Notes under the pieces: generated by a model | What the model was told of the DNA's origin: nothing | The model's input: only the letters and a program-made list of their open reading frames with translations | The model's database searches: none | Origin: Flavobacteriaceae bacterium | Lineage (GTDB): Bacteria; Bacteroidota; Bacteroidia; Flavobacteriales; Flavobacteriaceae | Direction: 5' to 3' | Assembly: GCA_026709415.1 (NCBI GenBank) | Contig: JAPOSZ010000034.1 | Span: 62,001-126,000 of the forward strand | Length of the DNA stretch: 64,000 nt | Translations under genes and position numbers: made by a program | In this document: positions 18,691 to 27,344 of the stretch, piece after piece | How positions within the stretch are numbered: position 1 is the stretch's first letter | Layout: the number at the start of each line of letters is the position of its first letter

Positions 18691-18953
18691 TGTATTAGGT
18701 TAGGGAAGGAGTGTCGAAATCCCATTGACTGGAATTCTTCAGAAATAGAGGCCAAAAAAACTTACAAAAAAGTAAAGGATGTAATCCTTATGATGAGGGT
18801 GGTCTATCAACTTAAAACGTCCCCTATGACACTTAAGTATATAATTCCCATAATAAACTTTCTAATTTCTCAGCCAAATCTTGAATAATTAAGTGAAAAG
18901 AGAAATTAAATCAAGTCTCAATGTTACTCTAATTCAAAATTGGATTGAGGATT
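18691..18953. other. Stretch with no recognisable gene
   Basis: About 260 bases between the decayed toxin and the DUF3276 gene. There is no frame of useful length and no motif that I recognise. It is the right border of the accessory patch. Confidence 0.4.
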
Positions 18954-19343
18954 CTATTCTTCATCAAACTGAAAGTTTTCATCGTCTAGTTTATCCAAGT
19001 TTTTATCAGAAGATTGTATTGGCGTTTCTTCAGTTTGGGTCTTATCTGGTGTACTCGAATCAGAAATAATTTCAGTTCCTTTTTCGTCAATGATGAATTT
19101 CATTGTTTCATTCAGAGCTTCATCAAAATCTTTAAAATCTTCTTTATAAAGATAAATTTTATGTTTTCGGTAATAGGGTTGATCATCTTGATCATAATGC
19201 TTTTTGCTTTCCGTGATGGTTAAATAATAATCTCCAGCTCGGGTTTCTTTGACATCAAAAAAATAGGTGCGTCTACCGGCTCTAAAGACACGAGAAAAGA
19301 CATCTTTGCGATTCATATAGGATGGTTTTGGATCTTCTTTCAC
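18954..19343 (-). CDS. PUR-family DNA/RNA-binding protein (DUF3276)
   Basis: A 129-residue protein with the PUR-alpha-like fold known in Bacteroidota. The core VFSRVFRAGRRTYFFDVKET, DYYLTITESKKH and KIYLYKEDFKDFDEALNE is typical. The last 35 residues are an acidic, low-complexity tail. Probably a nucleic-acid binder; targets are unknown. The start is GTG at 19343. It lies upstream of the ABC exporter on the neighbouring strand position, a conserved neighbourhood. Confidence 0.85.
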   Translation of the reverse strand: MKEDPKPSYMNRKDVFSRVFRAGRRTYFFDVKETRAGDYYLTITESKKHYDQDDQPYYRKHKIYLYKEDFKDFDEALNETMKFIIDEKGTEIISDSSTPDKTQTEETPIQSSDKNLDKLDDENFQFDEE

Positions 19344-19431
19344 TTCAAATCAGAATTCAATTAATTTTTTAGTATAAATACAAGCGATGAAATTAAATAA
19401 ATTATTCAAATGTATTAATATCATACAACAA

Positions 19432-21174
19432 TCAATTATTTTGTTTTTGGTACAATTCATGGTAATATCGATTGTTGTCAAGAAGTTGTTGATGATTTCC
19501 GGATTCTAAGATTTTTCCTTTATCCAAAACTATGATGAAATCGGCTTCTTGGACTGTGGTTATTCTATGAGAAACAATAATGGTTGTTTTGTTTTTTCTG
19601 AGTCTTTTCAAATTACTTAAAATCACTTCTTCTGTTTCAGAATCAACGGCTGAAAGACAATCATCAAGTAGTAGAACTTTCGGATTTTTTAGTAGTGCTC
19701 TCGCAATTGATATCCGTTGTATTTGTCCGCCAGAAAGAGTCATCCCTCGTTCTCCTAATAAGGTTTTATATCCGTCTTTAAAATTGATGATATTGTGGTG
19801 AACTAATGCGTTTTTCGTTGCTTTAACCAATTCGTTAAAAGAAGCATCATTTTTTCCAAAACGTAAATTGTCTTCAATTGTTTCTGAAAATAAAAAACTT
19901 TGCTGTGGCACATACCCTATGAGATTTCTTAAACTATTAAGATTCAATTTTTTGACATCAGCATTATTCAATTTAACAGTCCCATGATTGGGATCAAATA
20001 ATCTTGGTATCAAATTGAGAAAGGTTGTTTTACCGGATCCCACTTTTCCGATAATCCCAAAAGTTTGTCCATAAGGAATATCTAAAGAAATATTTTCTAA
20101 GGCTTTCACTTTAGTTTCAGGATAGATAACACTTACATTTTGAAATCTAATACTGGGTTTTTTAGTATTTAAACTTTTCACCCCATTTTTGATTTCTGGA
20201 ACTTCCTTTAAAAATTGATTGATTCTTTCTTGCGAAGCTTCAGATTGTTGAACAATGGACGTAATCCAACCCACAAGCGCAACAGGCCAGGTTAACATAT
20301 TGACGTAGATGATGAACTCTGCCAATATTCCAATATCTATAGTCCCATCGATATACTTTTTGCCCCCGATGAATATGACAATGAGGTTACTACAACCAAT
20401 AAGTAAAATCATCAGAGGGAAAAACCAAGCCTGTATTTTAGCCAAATCTAGACTTCTTTCATAGTTTTGATGTGTCATAGCATCAAAACTTTTTTCCATT
20501 CGTTGTTGTATTCTATAAGATTTTATAACACTGATACCATTAAAACTTTCTTGAGTAAAGGTTGACATTTTAGAAAGCATTTCTTGAACCCTAGTGCTTT
20601 TGATATTAATTCGTTTTGATAGTTTGTATATGAGTATCGATAAAATTGGAAATGGAATGATGGTATAGGCACTGAGCTGAGGAGCCACTGAAAACATATA
20701 AACAATGATGACTACAAATAGAGTTATGGTATTAATAGAATACATCAACGCCGGTCCAAAATACATTCGGACCTTGCTGACATCTTCACTGACTCTATTC
20801 ATTAAATCTCCCGTTCTATTGTTTTTAAAAAACCGTTGGGTGAGTCTTAAATAGTGAGAAAACACTTCATTTTTTAAATCAAATTCGATATATCTCGATA
20901 CATTAATGATGCATTGTCTCATCCAAAATGTAAATAATCCAGAAAGTAAGGCGGCTGCCAAAATGATTAAAATATTGATTAATAAAACATTTTGAATATT
21001 TCCCGAAAATTCATCAGCGTTGGATAGGTATGTCTCCACTTCAGTCAGCGAATCACCCACCATTCGAGGAACTTGAAGTGAAAAAAGACGGGCGATGACG
21101 GTTAGTAAAACGCCTATGATTAAGAGTTTTCGATACTTTAAAAAATATTTGTTGAGGTATCTGAGAGCTTTCAA
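19432..21174 (-). CDS. ABC exporter, fused membrane and ATPase domains
   Basis: A 580-residue MsbA/multidrug-type half transporter. The N-terminal six-helix membrane domain spans about residues 15-310; the ATPase domain has Walker A GKVGSGKT, signature LSGGQIQRISIARAL and Walker B VLLLDDCLSAVDSETE. The Glu after Walker B is replaced by Asp (DDCLS), as in one half of some heterodimeric exporters. The start is TTG: the codon immediately before is TAA. Substrate unknown. It is divergent from nusB. Confidence 0.9.
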   Translation of the reverse strand: MKALRYLNKYFLKYRKLLIIGVLLTVIARLFSLQVPRMVGDSLTEVETYLSNADEFSGNIQNVLLINILIILAAALLSGLFTFWMRQCIINVSRYIEFDLKNEVFSHYLRLTQRFFKNNRTGDLMNRVSEDVSKVRMYFGPALMYSINTITLFVVIIVYMFSVAPQLSAYTIIPFPILSILIYKLSKRINIKSTRVQEMLSKMSTFTQESFNGISVIKSYRIQQRMEKSFDAMTHQNYERSLDLAKIQAWFFPLMILLIGCSNLIVIFIGGKKYIDGTIDIGILAEFIIYVNMLTWPVALVGWITSIVQQSEASQERINQFLKEVPEIKNGVKSLNTKKPSIRFQNVSVIYPETKVKALENISLDIPYGQTFGIIGKVGSGKTTFLNLIPRLFDPNHGTVKLNNADVKKLNLNSLRNLIGYVPQQSFLFSETIEDNLRFGKNDASFNELVKATKNALVHHNIINFKDGYKTLLGERGMTLSGGQIQRISIARALLKNPKVLLLDDCLSAVDSETEEVILSNLKRLRKNKTTIIVSHRITTVQEADFIIVLDKGKILESGNHQQLLDNNRYYHELYQKQNN

Positions 21175-21237
21175 TTAAATCATAAAGGCAGGCCAAAGTA
21201 AAAGGAATTCAACAAAATGCAACCATTTTCAAAACTT

Positions 21238-21245
21238 TATATTTG
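21238..21245 (+). promoter_or_regulatory. TATATTTG -7 box for nusB
   Basis: Exact TAnnTTTG. It overlaps the GTG at 21245 that opens the reading frame, so that codon cannot be transcribed in full. This moves the nusB start to the GTG at 21275. Confidence 0.5.
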
Positions 21246-21274
21246 TGCTCAGAATTGTTCTTTGTCTTCTGAAA

Positions 21275-22174
21275 GTGATTACACGCCGACACATTCGTAT
21301 TCGAGTCGTTCAATCTTTGTATTCTTTTTTAATTAAATCGCCATCAAATGAATATCAAGTCAGAAGCTTTTTAGAATCCAGTTTAAATCAAGTTCAAGAT
21401 TTGTTGTTATTGGAATGCTCTTTATTTCAGAAAATCCATGCCTTATTACAAAAAAAGAGCCTTATAATTAAACAAACAATGTTTAATGAGCAAAAGCCAT
21501 ATCTCAACTATGTTCTTCTTGCCAAAAATCCTTATTTATTTTATTTCTCTAATCACCCGGATTTAAAAAACATATCCAATGAGATGAAAGGCTTTTGGAT
21601 TTTGCATGAGTCTTTTGTCAATTCATTAATAGATCAATTGTTGGAATCAGATGAATATCATCAATATTCATGTATGGATAATCCAAACAATGACCAACAT
21701 CAAGATATATTGATTTATTTTTTTAAAAACATTGTTGCTCCATCCGAAACCCTTCAAGAAATTTATCAAGAATACTCTCTTTCTTATACGGATGACTTGC
21801 CGTTGGTTAATACCTATTTGCTTAAAATCCTCGGTAAAATTGATCTAAATCATAATGCTCTAAGGATTATTCCTGATAAAAACCAGTATAAAAAAGAAAT
21901 CAAATTTGGTATCAATCTTTTAGATAAAGTCTTGTCAAACATGAATTTTATTAAAAAACAATACCAATACTTTATCAAAAATTGGACAATAGATCGCTTG
22001 GTGACTATTGATTCAGCTATTTTAAATGTTGCTATTGCTGAAATGCTCTATTTTGAAGACATACCTCCGAAAGTAACTATTAATGAATATTTAGAAATTG
22101 CCAAAGATTATTCAACGGATAAAAGTGCAATATTTATCAATGGTATATTGGATCAGCTATTAAACAACCGTTAG
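21275..22174 (+). CDS. nusB: Transcription antitermination factor NusB
   Basis: NusB takes part in rRNA antitermination. The start is placed at GTG 21275, which gives the family opening ITRRHIRIRVVQSLYSFL; ten codons further upstream are open but lie in the promoter. The canonical NusB helical domain is at the C-terminus (DRLVTIDSAILNVAIAEMLYFEDIPPKVTINEYLEIAKDYS split over residues 240-290). The 299-residue length, with an inserted middle region of about 150 residues, is typical for Bacteroidota and roughly twice the E. coli size. Confidence 0.9.
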   Translation: MITRRHIRIRVVQSLYSFLIKSPSNEYQVRSFLESSLNQVQDLLLLECSLFQKIHALLQKKSLIIKQTMFNEQKPYLNYVLLAKNPYLFYFSNHPDLKNISNEMKGFWILHESFVNSLIDQLLESDEYHQYSCMDNPNNDQHQDILIYFFKNIVAPSETLQEIYQEYSLSYTDDLPLVNTYLLKILGKIDLNHNALRIIPDKNQYKKEIKFGINLLDKVLSNMNFIKKQYQYFIKNWTIDRLVTIDSAILNVAIAEMLYFEDIPPKVTINEYLEIAKDYSTDKSAIFINGILDQLLNNR

Positions 22175-22436
22175 ATTATAGATTATACTAATAAAAGACT
22201 TTTGAATAATGTAGATTTAAAAAAATCCGCATTTAGTGAATACGAATTTTTTATCTCTATATCCCATTGTCCTAATTCTCTAAACGAAGCGTTCCAAAAT
22301 AGAGTTTTTTCTTTATTCAGCATGGGAAATCTAGATTTTTCATGTTGGCTCTAAAATGCCACAAGGGTTAGGTTATTCAGGCCGGCATGTTTGTAAGATT
22401 CTCCCAAAATAGGAGCATTCTAAATCATAGTTTCTG

Positions 22437-22444
22437 TAAATTTG
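22437..22444 (+). promoter_or_regulatory. TAAATTTG -7 box for the DUF1573-yajC pair
   Basis: Exact TAnnTTTG match 16 bases upstream of the ATG at 22461. The 286 bases between nusB and this gene hold nothing else that I can identify. Confidence 0.45.
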
Positions 22445-22460
22445 CCAAAAATTGAAAACT

Positions 22461-22919
22461 ATGAATCACAAAATTTACACAACAATTTTGCTGGGAATAC
22501 TTTTTGTATCAGCATGTAAAGAACGTCCTTCGGATAAAATAAAAGAAAGAAATTTAATCGCTCAATCAGAAACAAAATCAGTAAACAATTTAGAAGTTCT
22601 CCAAAAATCTTCTTTAGAGTTTGATCGATTAATTCATGATTTTGGAACCATTGAAGAGGGGCAAAAAGTGGAAACAACATTTTACATCACCAACATAGGA
22701 GATACTGATTTACAAATATTGGATGCAGAAGGAAGTTGTGGATGTACAGTTCCTGAGTTCCCAAATACACCAATTGCTCCTGGTAAAAAAGATTCGATTA
22801 TTGTGAGTTTTGACTCCACGGGATTTACTGGAAATCAACAAAAAACGATAACACTTTACACCAATACGGCCAATGGTCAAGAAAGAGTGCGGATCAAAGC
22901 GACGGTGCAAGCAGATTAA
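22461..22919 (+). CDS. DUF1573 lipoprotein
   Basis: A 152-residue exported lipoprotein: signal MNHKIYTTILLGILFVSAC with the lipobox Cys at the end. The body is a DUF1573 immunoglobulin-like domain (IHDFGTIEEGQKVETTFYIT, SCGCTVPEFP, GFTGNQQKTITLYTNT). The role is unknown; DUF1573 genes sit beside yajC throughout Bacteroidota, as here (29 bp apart). A TTG at 22452 would extend it by three codons. A decayed paralogue is at 15.8 kb. Confidence 0.88.
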   Translation: MNHKIYTTILLGILFVSACKERPSDKIKERNLIAQSETKSVNNLEVLQKSSLEFDRLIHDFGTIEEGQKVETTFYITNIGDTDLQILDAEGSCGCTVPEFPNTPIAPGKKDSIIVSFDSTGFTGNQQKTITLYTNTANGQERVRIKATVQAD

Positions 22920-22948
22920 TTGAAATTTTAAACTAAAAACGACTCATA

Positions 22949-23242
22949 ATGGAAGGGATGTCAAATCAATTACCGTTTCTGTTGCTGATTTTTGTGGTCT
23001 TCTTTCTCTTTATTATTTTGCCACAACAAAGAAGAGTTAGAAGAGAAAAAGTTTTCCAGAATAATCTGAAAAAAGGAGATAAAGTCATCACCAAAAGTGG
23101 CATTCACGGAAAACTTTTTGAATTGGTCGAAAAAGATACAACTGTAATTTTGGAAACGATGGCTGGAAAAATTAAAATTGAACGATCGGCTATATCGACT
23201 GAATTAAGTACCAAATTAAATCCCCCACCTAAAAAAGGCTAG
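22949..23242 (+). CDS. yajC: Preprotein translocase subunit YajC
   Basis: YajC is a small accessory membrane protein of the Sec translocon. The 97-residue protein has one membrane helix (PFLLLIFVVFFLFIILPQQRR) followed by the conserved cytoplasmic part (NNLKKGDKVITKSGIHGKL; KIKIERSAIS). It follows the DUF1573 gene in the same operon. Confidence 0.94.
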   Translation: MEGMSNQLPFLLLIFVVFFLFIILPQQRRVRREKVFQNNLKKGDKVITKSGIHGKLFELVEKDTTVILETMAGKIKIERSAISTELSTKLNPPPKKG

Positions 23243-23281
23243 TGTTAAAGTTTTTGATTTTTCAATCGATGTTCATCAGGT

Positions 23282-24319
23282 TTGTATAAACTTTTTGTAC
23301 AGAGGCTTTTATTTGTTTTTGATCCTGAACTATCGCACCATCTAGCGCTTAAGTTCATCAAATTTTTTTTGTCCATCAAGCCAATCAAATGGATGGTTAA
23401 AAACAGATATCGTGTTTCTTCAGATAAATTAAAAAAAAGTTTATTTAACAAAACCTTCACCAATTCAGTGGGTCTAGCGGCAGGTTTTGATAAAAACTCG
23501 GTTGCTTTCAATGCTTTATCATGTTTTGGCTTCGGTTTTATTGAAGTTGGGACTGTAACACCCGAGCCTCAAAAGGGGAATCCTACTAAAAGACTATTTC
23601 GTTTGCTAAAAGATCAAGCGTTGATTAATCGAATGGGATTCAACAATGACGGAGCTGATATCATTGCTCAAAGAATTGAGAAAATCCATCAATGCAAGCA
23701 GATAGTTATAGGAGTAAATATTGGGAAAAACAAATCTACGCCAATAGAAAAATCTATTTCAGATTACTTAATTTGTTTTGAAAAGTTTGCGCCAATGGCT
23801 GATTACATCACCATAAATGTCAGCTCTCCCAATACGCCAGAGTTACGATCACTCCAAAATAGAAATGAATTGCAAAATCTAATTGGTGCCCTCGTTAAAG
23901 AAAACCATAAACTCAAAAAATCAATTCCACTGTTACTGAAAATATCTCCAGATTTAAGCTTTTCTCAAATTGATGATGTCATTCAAACCATTGAAGATTT
24001 TGATCTAGCCGGAATTGTTGCCGTCAATACGACCACCAAAAGAATAAATATCCATTCGAAATACCGAAATCAAAGTGGAGGATTGAGTGGTAAACCTTTG
24101 TTCAAACGTAGTATGGAAGTGGTATCGTATATTAAAAAAACTCAAAAAAAACCATTTTGTATCATCGGTGTTGGAGGAATACAATCTTCCAATGATGGCC
24201 TTAAAATGTTGAATGCTGGTGCCGATTTAATACAGATTTATACCGGCTTTGTGTATCAAGGGCCAAGGCTAGTTAAAAGAATTAATCAGGAATTACTCTC
24301 TTCTATTGAAAGTAACTAA
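23282..24319 (+). CDS. pyrD: Dihydroorotate dehydrogenase (quinone)
   Basis: A class 2 PyrD: oxidises dihydroorotate to orotate at the inner membrane with a quinone as acceptor. It has the N-terminal membrane-associating helix, SVGLAAGFDKN, NRMGFNNDGAD, the catalytic-loop ITINVSSPNTPELRSLQ, and FMN-binding GGLSGKPL and GVGGIQSS. The 345-residue length is usual. The start is TTG at 23282; no ATG lies in frame nearby upstream. The last 17 bases overlap the convergent M42 gene. Confidence 0.94.
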   Translation: MYKLFVQRLLFVFDPELSHHLALKFIKFFLSIKPIKWMVKNRYRVSSDKLKKSLFNKTFTNSVGLAAGFDKNSVAFNALSCFGFGFIEVGTVTPEPQKGNPTKRLFRLLKDQALINRMGFNNDGADIIAQRIEKIHQCKQIVIGVNIGKNKSTPIEKSISDYLICFEKFAPMADYITINVSSPNTPELRSLQNRNELQNLIGALVKENHKLKKSIPLLLKISPDLSFSQIDDVIQTIEDFDLAGIVAVNTTTKRINIHSKYRNQSGGLSGKPLFKRSMEVVSYIKKTQKKPFCIIGVGGIQSSNDGLKMLNAGADLIQIYTGFVYQGPRLVKRINQELLSSIESN

Positions 24320-25388
24320 AATTATCGCCTGCTTTTAGATTTTGGAGACTCAATAAGTACAACTGAATTAAATGTTTTATATCTTCAAGATGGGCCATTT
24401 CTACAGTGGTATGCATATAGCGTAATGGAAGAGATATCAATGCGGAAGCTACACCACCATTGCTATAGGCAAACGCATCAGTATCGGTCCCTGTATAGCG
24501 GTGAGAAGCTAGTCTTTGAAAAGGCACATCATGATCAATGGCTGTTTTAATTATAATATCACGTAACTTGTGTTGGATCGAGGGAGCGTATGAAATAACT
24601 GGTCCATCTCCAATTTGTATTTCACCTTCAGTTTTTTCATCAATCATTGGTGTTGATGTGTCATGACATACATCAGTTATAATAGCGGCATGGGGTTTAA
24701 TGGTTTGGGTGATCATTTCGGCTCCTCTTAATCCCACTTCTTCTTGAACAGCATTGGTGATATACAGACTATATGGAAGCTTTATTTTTTCTTCATGTAA
24801 TAATCTAGCCACTTGTGCTATCATAAACCCTCCAACACGATTATCAATTGCGCGACAAACGACTTTATTTTTATTGATAATTCTAAAAGAATCTGGATAG
24901 GTGATGACACAACCAACATGAATGCCTAAGCCATGAACTTGGATACGGTTTTTCGCTCCAACATCTATAAAAATATTGGATAGTTTTGGTGGCACTTCTT
25001 TATTTTCTCCTTTTCTAGTATGGATGGCTGGCCATCCAAAAACACCTGGCACCACACCATTGGCTGTGTGTATGTTCACCCATTTGGAAGGAGCAATTTG
25101 GTGATCGCTTCCTCCATTTCGAATCACATAAATCAAACCATCTTTAGTAATGTAATTGACATACCACGATATTTCATCAGAATGAGCCTCGATGACAACG
25201 CGGTAATCTTTACCCGGATTGATAATGCCAACAGCTGTCCCATAAGTATCTGTTAAAAAATCATCTACATAAGGTTTCAGATAATCCATCCACATTTTTT
25301 GACCGGTGACTTCGTATCCTGTTGGAGCGGCATTATTTAGATAATGCTCAAAAAATTCGAAAGCTTTGTCATCGATATAATTCCCCAT
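24303..25388 (-). CDS. M42 family metallo-aminopeptidase
   Basis: A 361-residue cytoplasmic peptidase of the glutamyl-aminopeptidase/TET type. Visible metal-binding segments are IEAHSDEISW, CRAIDNRVGGFM, NAVQEEVGLRGAEM (catalytic Glu-Glu) and ITDVCHDTS, with the last ligand in YMHTTVEMAHLED. Family M42 enzymes use two zinc or cobalt ions and act on short peptides. Single gene, convergent with pyrD. Confidence 0.9.
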   Translation of the reverse strand: MGNYIDDKAFEFFEHYLNNAAPTGYEVTGQKMWMDYLKPYVDDFLTDTYGTAVGIINPGKDYRVVIEAHSDEISWYVNYITKDGLIYVIRNGGSDHQIAPSKWVNIHTANGVVPGVFGWPAIHTRKGENKEVPPKLSNIFIDVGAKNRIQVHGLGIHVGCVITYPDSFRIINKNKVVCRAIDNRVGGFMIAQVARLLHEEKIKLPYSLYITNAVQEEVGLRGAEMITQTIKPHAAIITDVCHDTSTPMIDEKTEGEIQIGDGPVISYAPSIQHKLRDIIIKTAIDHDVPFQRLASHRYTGTDTDAFAYSNGGVASALISLPLRYMHTTVEMAHLEDIKHLIQLYLLSLQNLKAGDNFSYFQ

Positions 25389-25450
25389 ATTTTTATAAAA
25401 ATTAAGTCGGCAAAATTAAAAAAATGAAATCTTATCAAGCATAGAAACTT

Positions 25451-25458
25451 TAATTTTG
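25451..25458 (+). promoter_or_regulatory. TAATTTTG -7 box for the DUF4294 gene
   Basis: Exact TAnnTTTG only 5 bases before the ATG at 25464. Transcription would begin at about the start codon, so the message is probably leaderless. Confidence 0.45.
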
Positions 25459-25463
25459 TCCTT

Positions 25464-26141
25464 ATGCTTAAGCGAGCTATTTCTGTTTTGTTCTTGTTGT
25501 TTATTCATTCCCATATCATTGCTCAGGTCACTGATGAAGAGTATGAAGGAGAACGTTTGGATACACTTGATTATTGGGATGATGAGTTGGGATTAGAATT
25601 GGAAGCGGTGACGTTATTCCAACCATTGAAATTTCAAACGCAAGATGAGTTAAGAAATTATCTCATTTTACGAAATCGCACCCTCAAGGTTTATCCTTAT
25701 GCAAAATTGGCTGGAGAAAGACTAGAAGTTTTGATTAATCGGTTAGAACAAATCGACAAAAAATCTCAAAGAAAAACATATATAAAAAGAGTAGAAAAAC
25801 ATATTTTCAATGAATTAGAAGAAGAATTAAAGAATTTGTCAAGAAGTCAAGGTAGAATTCTCATTCGACTGGTATACCGTCAAACTGGATTTACAGCCTT
25901 TGACTTGGTCAAAGATCTGCGAAGTGGTTTTCGAGCCTTTATTTTTCAAACCACGGCTTCATTATTTAATTTGACACTAAAGTCTGAATTCGATCCTTTA
26001 AACAATAAAGAAGACTATATGATTGAATACATATTACAACGTGCTCATGCCGATGGTATTATCGAATTACAATCTACCCCTTTGGAATATGATCTCGATA
26101 TGCTATACACCAAGTGGAATGAACCCCAGAGACCAACTTAG
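25464..26141 (+). CDS. DUF4294 family exported protein
   Basis: A 225-residue protein with a signal peptide (residues 1-20, ending HIIAQ). The body shows the DUF4294 pattern: LRNRTLKVYPYAKLAGERLE, a charged helix, SQGRILIRLVYRQTGFTAFD and LRSGFRAFIFQTTASLF, and a C-terminal DMLYTKW. Function unknown; found in most Bacteroidota. Single gene. Confidence 0.85.
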   Translation: MLKRAISVLFLLFIHSHIIAQVTDEEYEGERLDTLDYWDDELGLELEAVTLFQPLKFQTQDELRNYLILRNRTLKVYPYAKLAGERLEVLINRLEQIDKKSQRKTYIKRVEKHIFNELEEELKNLSRSQGRILIRLVYRQTGFTAFDLVKDLRSGFRAFIFQTTASLFNLTLKSEFDPLNNKEDYMIEYILQRAHADGIIELQSTPLEYDLDMLYTKWNEPQRPT

Positions 26142-26201
26142 CCCGAGATGACTGAGGACTCAGATCATTAGAAGAAAACAATCCGAAAAGATATAGGGGA
26201 A

Positions 26202-27341
26202 TCAATCGCTTACAATGTCTTTTAAGGACTTCAACACATAATCAATCTCTTGTACCGTGTTGAATTTTGAAAAAGAAAATCGAAATGAGGGAAATTCATC
26301 TTTTGAATCTTTTTGAAGTTCATCTAGCACATGGGATCCCTTGGGGGCCCCTGATTGGCAAGCACTACCTTGAGAACAAGCAATCCCTTTCATATCTAAT
26401 TTAAAACCAAGTAGTGGAATCTTCTTTCTGGGGATAGGAAGAGTCACATTGCAAATATGAGGCAGCCCTAAATGTTCGTTTTCTTCGATACCATTGATGA
26501 TGAGTTCTTTGAACATTCCTTTTAATCGACTAATAAACCGAGCTTTTAATCTTGAAATGTGTTTTAAATTTTGATCTAATTGCTGATAAGATAATTTTAG
26601 TGCCAAAGACATCCCTAATATATTATGAACCGATTCTGTACCAGCTCTGATACCACGTTCTTGTGCTCCACCTAATATTTGTGCTTTGATGCCAGAATTT
26701 CTTTTAATGTAAAGAAAACCAACGCCTTTTGGCCCGTGGAATTTATGGGCCGAAGCCGTCAAAAAAGTGATGTGACATTCTTTGACATCAATCGATAATT
26801 TTCCAATGGATTGTACCGCATCAGTGTGGAATAAACTTTGATGTTTTGCACATATTTGACCGCATTTCTTCAAATCGGTAATGGTTCCTATTTCATTATT
26901 GACATGCATCAGACTAACTAATGTTTTGCCCTTTGGTTGAGCCAATAAATGCTCCAGTGATCCCAGATCAATCAATCCATTGGAACCAATCGTTACATAT
27001 TGAATTTCAATTTTTTTATCATGTATAGGTAAACAATGCAGCACCGCATGATGTTCGATTTTTGATGTGATGATTCGTTGGACTTTCAAATCATGGAATG
27101 CACTATAAAAAATAGAATTAATTCCTTCAGTTCCTCCAGAATTAAAAATAATTTCTTGAGGGTTGGCCCCAATGAAGCTTGAAATTTCTTTTCTAGCCAA
27201 CTCGATAGCTGTTCGTGATTTTCTACCAAGATGATGCGTTGAAGATGGATTGCCATAGTATTTTTTTAGCGCATCAGATACTTTTTGAATGACTTCAGGA
27301 TACAGTGGCGTCGTTGCCGCATTATCAAAATAGACTTGCAT
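26202..27341 (-). CDS. Cysteine desulfurase (NifS/IscS type)
   Basis: A PLP enzyme that takes sulfur from cysteine for Fe-S clusters or tRNA thiolation. The PLP Lys is in SAHKFHGPKG, the catalytic Cys in SQGSACQSGAP; the N-terminus YFDNAATTPLYPEV and HHAVLHCLP are typical. The 379-residue length fits group I enzymes. It starts 3 bp downstream of the aminotransferase gene, so the two form an operon. Which sulfur acceptor it serves cannot be told: no iscU or thiI is in the window. Confidence 0.92.
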   Translation of the reverse strand: MQVYFDNAATTPLYPEVIQKVSDALKKYYGNPSSTHHLGRKSRTAIELARKEISSFIGANPQEIIFNSGGTEGINSIFYSAFHDLKVQRIITSKIEHHAVLHCLPIHDKKIEIQYVTIGSNGLIDLGSLEHLLAQPKGKTLVSLMHVNNEIGTITDLKKCGQICAKHQSLFHTDAVQSIGKLSIDVKECHITFLTASAHKFHGPKGVGFLYIKRNSGIKAQILGGAQERGIRAGTESVHNILGMSLALKLSYQQLDQNLKHISRLKARFISRLKGMFKELIINGIEENEHLGLPHICNVTLPIPRKKIPLLGFKLDMKGIACSQGSACQSGAPKGSHVLDELQKDSKDEFPSFRFSFSKFNTVQEIDYVLKSLKDIVSD

Positions 27342-27344
27342 CGA

